The notes under the pieces were generated by a model. It saw only the letters and a list, made by a program, of their open reading frames with translations. It was not told the DNA's origin and made no database searches. Source: Aulostomus chinensis (taxonomy: Eukaryota > Chordata > Actinopteri > Syngnathiformes > Aulostomidae). Taken from it: a stretch of DNA of 64,000 bases. Positions 13,436 to 24,951 of this stretch are shown one piece after another (the stretch's first letter is position 1; each line of letters starts with the position of its first letter). The translations under genes were made by a program, and so were the position numbers. Location: contig JBBMOA010000017.1 in the NCBI GenBank assembly GCA_037954235.1, positions 15,532,027 to 15,596,026 on the forward strand, given 5' to 3'.

Positions 13436-13800
13436 GGGCGGCACGGTGGTGCAGTGGTCAGCACTGTCGCCTCACAGCAAGAAGGTTCTGGATTGGAGCC
13501 CCGGCTCCATCACAGGATCTTTCTGTGTGAGTCTCCATGTTCTCCCTGTTCCTGTGTGGGTTCTCTCCTGGTTCTCCAGCTTCCTCCCACAGTCCAAAGA
13601 CATCAAGAGGGGACGAGGCTGATTGATACTCTAAATTGACCGTAGGTGTGACTGTGAGTGTGAATGGTTGTCTGTCTCTATGTGTTGACCCTGTGATGGA
13701 CTGGTGACCTGTCCAGGGTGAACCCCGCCTCTCACTCGAAGGCTGCTGGGATAGGCTCCAGCCCCCCTGTGACCTTTAACAGCGGTAGAAAATGGATGGA
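13436..13800 (+). mobile_element. SINE family A, copy 3
   Basis: Head GGGCGGCACGGTGGTGCAG, same body as copy 1, tail AAATGGATGGA. Candidate duplication TAGAAACTG at 13,425-13,433 and 13,801-13,809. The B box region is diverged (GGATTGGAGCCCC). Confidence 0.85.
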
Positions 13801-13809
13801 TAGAAACTG

Positions 13810-16800
13810 CTGGAGACTCTATTTAATGCAGAATTATACATTTGTGTTGCAGGCAATTTTAATAGTGCATTCTTTAGTTTCCCTTCTAAAAATCCTAACC
13901 TGACTTGACATTGGAGTCTTCGTTGGAGGCCATTCAGTCACCTGGAGGGTCATGGAGAAAAATGGGAGACTTAAAGCAATGTTGGGAAGAGGATATTCTC
14001 CTATCCTGGATCAAATATGAATGAAAGGGAAATTGAAGTCAAGGATTCGTTAAGTAGATCATTTATCCCTCTCTTGATGGGAGGTCAGCCACTCAACAGT
14101 CAGTCAATTAAATGTCTTATATAACAAGATAAATGAAAACGATAAATGATCATTGAATCTTCTATGGGATTCATATCTGTACCAAAATTTAATAAGGTAT
14201 TCCTTGGCCCACGCTCCACAGCTCCACCAAATTTCATGAAAATAAGTCTGGTAGTTTTAATTTAATCCCGCTAATAGTCAAACAAACAGATGGTCCTGAA
14301 AACACAAGCTCCTCTGCGGAGTTAACAAAGAAAAAAAAAGGATGGCAGAAAGATGTCATGCATGAAGAAACGAAGGGGAAGAAGGATGAGGAAGAAAGGT
14401 GGAGCACAAAAGATCAAAATGTCGTATTGGAAACTGGAGGAGCTTAGTGTTGCCACAGCAGGAGGCTGGTGGAGGGAAAATCATGTTAGGGAATATCACG
14501 CTGTCACAAATCACATCGCCAACTCCCAGCTGAGATTGATCTGCCAACCTTCTGCTATGCAGCCTTCGTGTTTTACTTCCTCATGCAGCAGTGAAGACAT
14601 TTCTCTGCAAGGAAGCATTCTGTTGTCATAAGCAGGTGACCGGGGAACCAGTGTGGGATCGTGAGGTCGGTGCTGTGACCGGAAGTCGAAGAAGAGGATT
14701 AGTGGCCCAGTAGAGGGAGAGAGTAACCTCCCTGCAGTGGAGAACCAGCTGGTCAGCAGGCTGGCCAGGCCGCTTCCATCTGTCACTCACCTGCTCGACC
14801 CGCTGGGGGCTCTGTGAAATCTCTCCACCTCCCCAAGCTGTCAGAGATTATGTCATTCAACAGTGGTCATACTGGATGCTTCCTCGATGATGCAGGTCTT
14901 GGCGGATGCGCACAAAAAAGCAAAATGTGCATATTTTAATGAAACAAAGGCATCACCAATGGAGGTCTGATGCCATGATCGAGCATGCCAATGTAATCCA
15001 GTCAACACAGAAATGTTAATGCATGTGTATGCCAATAGTGGATGTTTACCTTTTTTAAAATAGTTTGAATAAATTCAGACTTTTCATCAGTGTTAAGTTT
15101 CTGAATTTCCTGGCATAGGGGAGGAAGTGAAAGTGGGACAAATCACGTTGTGAATTTACGTATTCATCCATGTTTCTCAAGCTTCAGGCCTTACTTTTTC
15201 ATTCAAACTGAGCTGACACGTTATATGCAATACACAGGTTTGGTGTTAGCCTGCTCTTGTGTGCAGGGTCACGGTTGTATAAAAGCAATAGCCGCTGCTT
15301 ACCAGAGGAACATGCAGATTGCATTCTGCAGCTGAACTTGACTCTGCGTAATAATTGAATGTGAGGGCAAAAGCCTCTGTTCAAAGAAATGAGAGATTAA
15401 GATGGTCCCTGAGTAACAAAATCATATCCAATTTTGGTCATGACAATAAAATCAGGATATGTCTGGTTGCGTAAAAGGGAGGAGAGACGGCCTGAAAGCC
15501 CAACTCTGTTCAAGAAACCCTGCTAGGGAATGATGTAAGAGGGGTCGAGGTTACTCACTGGTCACGAGTTTTCATGATGCATTGGCGAGCACTTTGTGTA
15601 CGACCTGGTTTCATCTGAAAGACAGTCGGTAAAGAACACTCGATGGCACATTGGTGTCATTGTTTATTTCGCCGGACACCACTGGACATTTGTTGTCGTT
15701 TGGGGAAAAAAAAGCTGCTTTACGTTAAAAGGAAAAAAAAACAACCTTTTTTTATTAGGCAGTCCTCCAAACAAAAAACAAAATCCTTTTTTTAGACTTG
15801 CAATTTGCTGCATAAAACATTGGATTGCTATATCGGAGAAAACATGATGCAAAAGTCATGCTTTTTTTTTTTTTTTTGGACAATCAAGAAAACCAAGATC
15901 TGTATGAGTGCATGAAACTGATCAAGACAACAGTTTTGCGGGATCTTTATGGATGGAGAGGAATTGCCTGCTGCGGTGGATGTATGAAGACGCTGTAGCC
16001 AATTGTCAAACTAAGGGACGGAGAAGGTTACCTTTACAAATTTACACTTTAAAAATGTTGACTTTTTATTTAAATTGTCTTCATCTTGTGTTTCATGTTC
16101 AAATCAACCCAGTTGTCTCTGGAATCTTTGAGGACTTTCCTGGAAATATTATTTTCCCAAGCCTTCAATCACCCCAGTTCTGTCACAGCTTCTCATCCAT
16201 ATCCAAGTCAGGTAGCAAAAAAAAAAAAAGAAGCAAACCATAAAATGTATTTTCCTCCTCACACTCTATTCAAAACACTACTGCATTTTGTTTTTATTGC
16301 TGAATCCCTCTGACAGCTGTTGTGGGTTCCTGTCAAAAAGCGTTGTTTCTTTCTTTTTTTTTATTATTTCACAGTCTCAGGCACACTAACAAGAAGTGAA
16401 TAAACAAAAGGTAGAGTGGAAACGCAAGAGCACTGCCGGTGCTCAAGAGAGTCAGCAGTATTCAAGCGCTCGGAAAGGTTAAACTTAATGACATGATCTC
16501 TTTCAAATAGATTTTTCCTTTTATCTGATGTACAAAATCTACAGCGCACTGAGAGTTTCTCTCATGTTCCTGTTTTTGTGATCAACACGGGAGAATCCGC
16601 TTTCTCACCCCAACGATAACAGATGTCAAGCTCATGTTTGCCTCAAAGTTCCAACCACTCTGTGCTTGTAGCAGCCATCTTAAAACCGGTTGTGTGTGAT
16701 GGACTGTGACTGATTGGCAGAAACTTGGCACTATTGTTTGTCCACTCATGTTATCACATTTTGAGAAGACCAGCTAGCCTGCAGCAGTAAAAGCAAGAGC

Positions 16801-19376
16801 AGGATATTGGCATCAAGCCTCTTCCAGACAGGCAATTCCAGGGGAGCAATTGTCTGGTTTAATTGCTCCAAAACTGAGAGACGGATAGGCGGTGAAACTA
16901 ACAAGCTGTCTACAGAATCTGTAATTTACAGGCTCTGTGATAAAAACAGATTTCTATTTTTCTGGGGGTTTTTTTTTTGTTTCTCTCTCCTTCTCACTCT
17001 CTCTTAGCTTTGCCTCTCTTGCCGTTCCAGTTATTGTAAAATATTCACAGGGCGGTTTATTGAGCTGGTATAATTTGCAGTTGTGATTTGCACAGTGGGA
17101 CAGACTCACTGATTTCACTCACTCTCTGACTGATTTGATGGGCCAGAGCTGTCTACTGCCTCATCACCTGCCACAGTTCTAATCTGAAAAACGTTCAGTA
17201 TTCGCACACCTTTTTGCCAAGGCTGCACAATCATCCAAATTAGTTATTTTAAGAAATGCTTCCATGTGCATCTGCGTCTGGATTGGCTTCAAATAGACAC
17301 AAGGACAGGCAATCACTGCCAGATATTTCTTCTTTATCTGCAATTAAATGCAGCAGTTGGCAAAAACGTTCAAAAATGTCCTATCGTACGATGTTTAAAT
17401 AAAATTAAAAAAAAACTAAACTAAAAGGCTTCTGGATTTGTGCCAAAACAATTTTTACTGCCAACACAACACAACACAAACCGTAACTTCACGCCAACTC
17501 TTCATCTACTTCACTTGACTCCTCAGCTTCATAATTTTCTCTCTCCCTGCTTTATTTGCCTCCCAGTTTATGTTTACTCACCATCTATCATCATTTATCC
17601 TCCGTAAATACTGGAGCGAGGAGTCAGAACTAGACTGTGTGACTTACAGTATTTCCCGAGCATATAGTTTTATCCATTTTTTTACCTTTTTAAATAAAAT
17701 AATATTGAAGTGCTGTCGTGAAAATGTCTGGCACATGCCAGGAAGAGTTACCTGGATTTGAGCTGCAGAGGAGAAGGAATAACAGCAGGCACCAGATTGG
17801 CTGCCAAATGAAAGTGGAGCCTTTGCTTTCACCGGTGACACACCGCTTCTGATCTACTGGCACTAAAACTTCCTCACTTTTACACACAATTATTGTTTGT
17901 CCAAAGAGTTCATAGTGTGTAAAATTAGATGTTGAACACAATTGATGAACATATCAAATACTTCAATGAGTGAGAAGGTGTCTGTGTGTGTGGCGGGGGG
18001 GGGGGGGTAGTTAAGGCAAATATATGTACCATAGTGAATCAATGAATCATAGACACAAATGTACTTAAGATATTGAATCGCCAAGTCAAGAATCTGGTGT
18101 ACTGGGTGATACATTCACGGAAAAAAACAACAACAATTGATTTGTTTTCCTTGTAACCTTGGAATGTCCCAGTTCGCAAACATTAATCATAGTTCGTTCT
18201 AAACCAGACAACTCTGCCATTATTATTGTTTCAAATTTCCACCTCTGGCTGCGTTTGTGGATTCAGCCACAATATACATGGTGATATAACAGGGGTAAAG
18301 GGACACAACTGTTAGCTGCACAATTACATTCTAATGACTATAATCACATAAATTAACAGAAATTAACCAGCAGTATTTTTTTTTTAATTTGTTGTTCCAA
18401 TATCATTGATTACAGCCTTTTTATTCAATGTCTCATGGAGAGATAATTAAGGCAACAGCAGAAGGAAAAACATAACTACTTTTACCAATTAAAAAAGTAC
18501 TTTTAAACTTAGTTTTAAGTTTGTGTGTTTGAGAAATACACATCTGAAAAATATCAGGAATTTATGTTCATTTTTCTCAACAACCATGCATGAAGACTCA
18601 CGCTACCGCGTTTATTTTAGTATATCGCAATACTGTATGTGATCAAAATACAAAGTGATCATTAAATCATGCAGCACGCGTAGCATAAATTCATCATGTC
18701 AGAGCATCTTACGGATCTGTTTTTATTTCGATGGTGTGACAGCAATATGCTTCCATAAAATAAATGTGTCCATATCTGAATAATTACGGCTTCAACCAAA
18801 CTTCTTTTTTTGGAAATTTTTGACAAAAATGATAAATTTGTCATCCTTGGCTGGACGTTAGACTAATTTGTTGTTGAAGTATACGCAACCCTGTGGACCA
18901 CAGCCTTGGATGAGCATTGAAGGAGTCCTCACAATAACCAGCGAGCAAGTGCTCACCTGTTTGCCTCCTCTCGTCAAATACTTTTCATTCAAGCAGTCAC
19001 ACACACATTCGCACATTTTTCATTCTATCAAAATCTCTGTCCCCGTCAGTTCCTTTATCTCATCTCCTGCTCATCTACCCCCCCCCCAATCTCTCCTTAG
19101 CCTTATTCAACTGTGTATTTCTTCAAAAGAATTGCAGCACCGTAAAAAGGAAATTATCTCTGTCGGATCTGGTGGAGTCACGACCTTTTAAATGGAAGAA
19201 TTAGACGGCTGAAAGTTAGTTTGGCATTGATTGATCTAATAGTGTCACGTGCTAATGGTCCTTGTCCTTTTGTGCTACATTCAGTGATTCTTGTTTGATT
19301 TCAACAGTTATGGAAATGATATGATTCATAGCTGTATAGCGAGCAATTAGCACACACGGACACACAAACTCGCACG

Positions 19377-19414
<38 letters not shown>

Positions 19415-19464
19415 CCATGCAATCCCTCATGGCCACTTACAATGTTTGTTTTTTTGATGTTTGA
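13810..19464. other. Intergenic, no gene recognised
   Basis: About 5.6 kb of AT-rich unique-looking sequence with homopolymers (T at 15,863-15,878, A at 16,217-16,229, G at 17,995-18,007) and a CA run at the right edge. Open frames under 112 residues lack motifs. Confidence 0.5.
19379..19412. repeat. CA microsatellite next to the LINE end
   Basis: CGCACGCA grading into pure CA, about 50 bp from the 3' break of the LINE. Confidence 0.9.
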
Positions 19465-20049
19465 TTTTTTTTTCTGTCTTGGGAGCATCCTTACACAGCC
19501 TGCACCTTGGGTCTGATCTGGTGTGGTAGACCTTGGCCTCTATGGCTCTTGTGCTGCCATGATGAGTGCCCCTGCACTGTCTTTCAGTCCAGCATGTTGC
19601 AGCTCTTGGTAGGTCTTCTTGATATCAGCCACTTCCTCAATTTGGTGGTTGTACATGCCATGTAGGGGCTTCTCTGTCTACGTCTGCACCTCTCTCTCCT
19701 CAGTCTCCTCAGGTTTCAGCTGTCTGAGGCATTCACTGAGCAGCTCGTCCTGAAGGGCCAGCTTCTGGATGTACTCTTGGATTTTTGATATTTCATCCAG
19801 GACAGTGGCTCTGATGCTCACTGGTCGTTGTCCTCTCTCTTTCTGCTTAGTGTACAGCCTCAGGATGCTGGACTTAAGGTGAAGCCCTCCATGCGTGGTG
19901 AGGAGCTTTCTGGTCTTGATGTCTGTGGCTTTTTTCTCCTCCTTTGGCCAGCTTATCATCCCAGCGGGGTATCTGACGACTGGCAGTGCGTACACGTTGA
20001 TGGCTTGGACCCTGTTCTTACTGATCTACCTCGGCTGGGGTAGAGACAA

Positions 20050-20338
20050 AGAAAGATAATGGAGAAAGACAGATACAGAAGGAAAGAGAGGGACAGAGAT
20101 CAAGAGGGAGAGAAAGGAGGAGAGAAGGATGGGAACATAAGCAGGTGATGCTAAGGGTGGCAGCTTGAGCCTCCCAGGTCTGTAGCCTCCTCCAGCATCA
20201 CCTGGGATCTGGGATGTGCGGAAGCCCAAAGGCTCCAGAGAGGAAGCGTTAGAAACACATATGAGTATGATATATATGATATGTGTGTAACACATACAGG
20301 AAGACAGGGGGGGAAGGAGAGGAGGAGAGAGAAGCTGG
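20050..20338. other. Unassigned sequence inside the LINE gap
   Basis: Purine-rich stretch (20,050-20,140) followed by sequence with an 11-bp inverted repeat: CAGGTGATGCT at 20,142-20,152 and AGCATCACCTG at 20,194-20,204, loop 41 nt. No coding similarity recognised. Confidence 0.5.
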
Positions 20339-20886
20339 GAGTGAAGGGTTCTTCCTGGATAATAGAGGACTATGAGCTCTGTCTAATATGAAGGTGTTCC
20401 GAGTGAAGGGTTCTACCTGGATAATAGAGGACTATGAGTTTGACAAATATGAAGGTGTTCCGAGTGAAGGGATCTACCTGGATAATAGAGGACTATGAGT
20501 TTGACAAATATGAAGGTGTTCTGAGTGAAGGGTTCTTCCTGGATAATAGAGGACTATGAGCTCTGTCTAATATGAAGGTGTTCCGAGTGAAGGGTTCTAC
20601 CTGGATAATAGAGGACTATGAGTTTGACAAATATGAAGGTGTTCTGAGTGAAGGGTTCTTCCTGGATAATAGAGGACTATGAGTTTGACTAATATGAAGG
20701 TGTTCTGAGTGAAGGGTTCTTCCTGGATAATAGAGGACTATGAGTTTAACTAATATGAAGGTGTTCTGAGTGAAGGGTTCCACCTGGATAATAGAGGACT
20801 ATGAGTTTAACTAATATGAAGGTGTTCCGAGTGAAGGGTTCTACCTGGATAATAGTGGACTATGAGTTTGACAAATATGAAGGTGC
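20339..20886. repeat. Minisatellite, about 9 copies of a 61-62 bp unit
   Basis: Tandem units begin GAGTGAAGGGTTCT and end GAAGGTGTTCC, at 20,339, 20,401, 20,462 and so on, until the array stops at the AAGGTGCC near 20,886. Copies differ mainly at the TTTGACAAATATG versus CTCTGTCTAATATG segment, and variants alternate along the array. It sits inside the LINE, between RT motif A and the later region. Read on the minus strand, the unit follows directly from a LINE-type C-terminal reading frame (see the adjoining entry), so the repeat probably amplified from LINE sequence. Confidence 0.9.
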
Positions 20887-20965
20887 CTGATTGGTGAGGA
20901 CTTCGTATGTCAGAAGAAGAATTTAAAATTCTATTCTGCGTTTGACAGGGAGCCAGTGCGATTCT
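20880..20965 (-). pseudogene. Fragment of a second LINE's RT C-terminus fused to the first LINE
   Basis: On the minus strand the frame passes from the first LINE (DSMPCKWILE) straight into SHWLPVKRRIEF, a stop, then ILLLTYEVLTNQAPSYLS. The HWLPV-x-RRI-x-FKILLLTYK-x-L...APSYLS block is characteristic of the C-terminal end of L2/CR1-group fish LINE proteins. An internal stop shows decay. It leads directly into the 61-bp array. Confidence 0.6.
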
Positions 20966-22521
20966 AGTATCCATTTGCATGGCATTGAGTCATATTCTTT
21001 CTTGTAATCAGTCCAGGCAGTGCACAGGTTGGTCTGTCTGCCCTGACAGTCTCTGGCGACTGCTCTGTCAATCAGTAGCTGGTACTTGGCTCCTTGGGTG
21101 TTAGTGCCAATTCCTTTCCGAGCCCAGTTCATGTATTGACCCATGTGTTTACTTATCTTAGCTGTTATGATACCTGACAGGAGCATCCATGTTGTGGAGA
21201 AGCAGGTTATTGGCCAGTGATTGGATGAGATACGATCTTTCTGGGGGTCCTTCATGATCAGGACTGTCTCGCCCTGGGTTCGCCATTCTGGGTGCGTCCC
21301 ATCCCTTAGCAGCTGGTTCATCTGTGCTGTCAGGTGTTCATGGAGTGCAGTTAGCTTCTTCATCCAGTATGTGTGGATCATATCAGGGCCCGGTGCTGTC
21401 CAGTTTTTCATCTTTGACACTCTGTCTTGGATGGCTGCCATTGAGATGGTTACTGGTTCTTGTTCTGGGAGGTTTCTGTGGTCAGTTTTCAGATCCATTA
21501 GCTATTGTGCGTCGGTGTCGTGTGATGCTTCTCTTTCCCATATGCCCTTCCAGTACTTTTCCATCTCACCTCTTGGTGGGCCTGGTTGGTTGTTATTCCC
21601 CTGCCACTGAATGTACACTTTGGCTGGGTCAGTGGAGAACATCTTGTTTATTCTCCTAGCCTTGATCTCCTTGGTGCATCTCTGCAGTCGGGTGGCCAGA
21701 GCTGTTAGCTTTTGTTTGGCAGTTTCAAGTGCCTCTGGTATGGATAGTATGGTGTATTTCTGGGGCGCATCTTTATTCCCCATATTTCCTCACTACAGCT
21801 CTGCTAGCTGGCTAACTTCTCTCCATGTTGCCTTTATTTTGCTCTCTATTCTTCTCTTCCATAAAGGGTATTGTTTCTTTTGCTCTGCCCATGTCTAGCT
21901 TGTACCCTAGCATCTCCATTATTATTGTTGCCATTCTGTGCATCAGCTTGTTGGTCTCTGTGGTAGTTGCCATGGGTATTGTATTCAGCGCAGCATTCTA
22001 ATCCACTAGTAGATCTTCTGAGGGTGCTTGACAACTCAGGTTGGGTATTCGTGCGAGGTTCCAGGATTCTATTTGGTTTACGATCTTCCTTCTCAGGTCA
22101 GCAGCTCTTGTATTGAGGCTGTTCATATCTACTGGGGCTTGGCACCCAATCTCAGTTGGTGGGGTTGATAATGAGATCCCCCCCACTGACCTGTCATCCT
22201 GGCTCCCCCTTACCATAGCATTGTTGTTGAAGTACCTCATTAATCTCTAGTTGTGACTGTAGTTTCTGGTTACGGATGTTGGAACACTGGGTCAACAGCT
22301 GTTTTTTGTTAGCCTAGATTACAGTTTGTGAAGTATCCATAGGTCCCACATTCTCTGCATGTATCCCCTCTCTCTTTGGTTGCTCATATTGTAGCATTCA
22401 AACATTGTCCATATTTTCCACCTCCAGTATCCCATTTCTCATTAGACTGCCCTGGTTCCCTAGCAACTGATGTGGACCTTGTTGACCCAGGAGTATATGT
22501 GTATGTACATATCTATATATG

Positions 22522-23493
22522 TACAGTCAAGTCCAAAATTATTCATACTCCTGGCAAATTGTGACTTCAAGTTACTTTTATTCAGCCAACAAGTTTTTTT
22601 TTTTTCTTGATTGGAAATGACACAGGCATCTCCCAGTAGTTAATAAGACAATGTACAAGGGGCATCATTGTGGAAAAAATGATTTCTCAGCTTTCATTTA
22701 CGTTTGAACAAAAAATGGCATGTCCATAATTATTCATACCCTTCGCAAACTGTCACAGTCAATGGAAAAATCCAAAGTTCTATACGATACAAAGTAGTCC
22801 AAGCTGTTCTAAAGCATCCCAATTACCCTAATCCATTGGGAACAGTTGTTTTAATCAACACAACAGGTGAAAAACAGCAGCTCTCTGCAGTTGGTTTGGG
22901 GACAGTATTGTGGGGGTGTTTGTCAACCAAGGAACCAAGGAACCAAGGAACCAGGGAACCAGGGAACCAGGGAACCTAATCACAGTAAACAGCACCATGA
23001 AAAAAGAGCAATACATCAAGATTCTCAACAACAACATCAAGTGGTAAGCAGAGAAACTTGGCCTTGGGCACCGGTGGATATTTCTGCAGGAAAACGCACA
23101 GCAAAAGTGGAGAAGAAAGGAATGTTTTGCAGTGGCCCAGCAAGCATCCTGACTTGCAACCAATTGAGAATCTGTGGAGGAAGCTACAGATCAGGGTGAT
23201 GGCAAGGAGACCTTGCAACCTGAAAGAGTTGGAGCTCAAAGATGAACGGGCAAAAATACCAGTGGAGACATGCAAAAAGCTGGTCAGCAAATATAGGAAG
23301 TGTTTGATTGCTGTAATAGGCAATAAAGGATTTTCTATTGATTGTTGAGAAAGGATATGAATAATTTTGGACATGCCACTTTTTGTTCAAATGTAAATGA
23401 AAGCATACATTTTCTCCCCCAAAATGACGCCTGTTGCACATCTTCTTATCTTCTGGGAGATGCCTATGTTATTTCCAGTCTAGAAAAAACTTG
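22522..23493 (+). mobile_element. Decayed Tc1/mariner-type DNA transposon with IR/DR-like ends
   Basis: The left end starts TACAGTCAAGTCCAAAATTA. Left sequence 22,590-22,745 is inverted at 23,349-23,493, about 150 bp with some divergence. Between them lie remains of a Tc1 transposase: VGLGTVLWGCL near 22,890-22,920; ITVNSTMKKEQYIKILNNNI and AEKLGLGHRWIFLQ at 22,975-23,090; and, after a frameshift, NVLQWPSKHPDLQPIENLW and MARRPCNLKELE at 23,127-23,348, containing the third catalytic residue (Glu of PIENLW). The N-terminal DNA-binding half is deleted, there is an in-frame stop near 23,044, and the QDNDPKH-type motif is degraded. The outermost about 65 bp of the right end is missing and replaced by TG/TA repeats. 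Confidence 0.85.
22926..22977 (+). repeat. Short tandem repeat, 8-bp unit AACCAAGG/AACCAGGG, inside the Tc1 element
   Basis: About six copies; the first three carry AAGG and the last three AGGG. It lies between the WGCL part and the following ITVNST part of the transposase remnant, so it expanded after or during decay of the element. Confidence 0.85.
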
Positions 23494-24406
23494 CTGTGTG
23501 TGTGTGTAAATATATGTATGTTTATATATGTGTGTTTGTGTGTGTATATATACAGCATGTGTATATATATTTATGTTTCGTGCATATGTATGTATGTGTA
23601 ACCCATTTGACATAGTCATTATTTTAAGCTGGATATCTGAATATTAGCATTCTGATCTTATGGCAATTAATAATTCATATGAAAATTATCCCACAATTTG
23701 AAAACTGTTTTAATATTTAACTAATGCAGAATACTAATCAAGGGAAAAACTTAAAATTTGTTGGTCAAAGGTTAGAATCTTACTCATATCAATCTGTATA
23801 AACAACATGTCCTTGTGTTTTGAATTGTTGTTTGAACAAAAGTAATTTGAGGACATCACCTAAGGCAGATGTGATTTAAAAGCAAATTAATTCATGAACA
23901 AAATAAGAGTAATTTCTTCCTTATTATGAGAATCTTAGTTTCTTTAAGGTGCAGCAGAGTGTCGTGCACATAGACCAGTAGTGTATCATACTGTTCGGGC
24001 CGATATGAGGAGCTTGTGCAGCCTCTGTCTAATTAGTGTATTTATGTAACTGACACTCGAAGTTGAACATCTTCAGTCACTTTGGGTGGGGAATCCAATT
24101 CACGTACAGTATCCACTATGTTTTCTGCCCTCACTATCTATTAGCTACCTCCGCTCGCCTAATTACTGTCATTCATCCTTTATCAATGAGAAGTGGTGGG
24201 AAGCAGCTGCTACCAAGTGACTGTCTTCTCATATGCATGCAAATGAACGCTCACGAAAAATGTCACATGACAGATTAGAAAAAAAACACATATGGAGGAA
24301 AGTGGTTTTCTCCCCCCCCACATTTACCTTTCTAGGTGATGTACTACCAATATCGCACATTTGTATTTGGTAAAACCTTCGTGTAGATCACATAGTGAAG
24401 TGCTGT

Positions 24407-24442
<36 letters not shown>

Positions 24443-24853
24443 TGGGGGGGTGGTTGATATGCAGGAATCTATTTGAGTCTCTCTCTGTCACGGAGGTGAT
24501 GGCATACTTTATTAGCTCCTGCTCAGGGACCTATGAGAATCTCACCTAAGAACTCAACTGTGACATTGTGGATCATGAAATTCTTTGTTCCTTCTCAAAT
24601 GTTCTCCGATCCCATTTCAGCGTCTTCAAATCATCTCTCCTCAATCCCATATCCCCCCACACCTTAATCCTGTCATTCATACCTCGCTTCTCCGCTGCCT
24701 CAATTCCTCACTCTTTAACCTTCTCGTCACATCTTTGACAACAGGTGGCGGTTATCGGTTTTAATAATCCTGCCATTCTGTGCCTCCTTCTCATAACTGA
24801 CCTCTTTCAGTGACAACTAGCTAATTAGGTGTCACCAGGGAAACATGAAAGGT

Positions 24854-24855
<2 letters not shown>
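23494..24855. other. Intergenic, no gene recognised
   Basis: Begins with loose TG/TATA repeats (23,494-23,600) where the Tc1 right end is broken off. The rest is AT-rich with one GT run. Confidence 0.5.
24405..24438. repeat. GT microsatellite
   Basis: GTGTGT run followed by a G-rich stretch. Confidence 0.9.

Positions 24856-24949
<94 letters not shown>
24856..24949. repeat. Long TA microsatellite (about 94 bp)
   Basis: Uninterrupted AT dinucleotides, self-complementary and able to extrude a cruciform. Confidence 0.95.

Positions 24950-24951
<2 letters not shown>

Larger units (their letters stand above)
19465..22440 (-). mobile_element. Decayed non-LTR retrotransposon (LINE, possibly R4/Rex6-like), RT core replaced
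   Basis: Fragments of one LINE polyprotein run along the minus strand. From the 5' side: an N-terminal region about 22,440-21,500 (ADLRRKIVNQIESWN, LATRLQRCTKEIKARRINK, KVYIQWQGNN); the RT N-terminal part 21,498-20,965 (WTAPGPDMIHTYWMKKL, PITCFSTTWMLLSGII, GAKYQLLIDRAVARDC, and motif A WTDYKKEYDSMP). About 925 bp of unrelated sequence then replaces RT motifs B to D. A later region resumes at 20,025-19,470 (RVQAINVYALPVVRYPAG, KATDIKTRKLLTTHGGLH, HGMYNHQIEEVADIKK), ending in a zinc-knuckle-like CRLCKDAPK. The expected C-terminal endonuclease is missing. Stops and frame breaks are frequent (for example near 21,500 and 21,900), so it cannot be active. The clade is inferred from remembered similarity to fish elements with a restriction-like endonuclease and is uncertain. 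Confidence 0.8.

Noticed and set aside
20339..20886. Regular repeat units that might suggest a CRISPR-like array
   Set aside because: Units are contiguous with no unique spacers, and the context is a eukaryotic LINE. It is a minisatellite.
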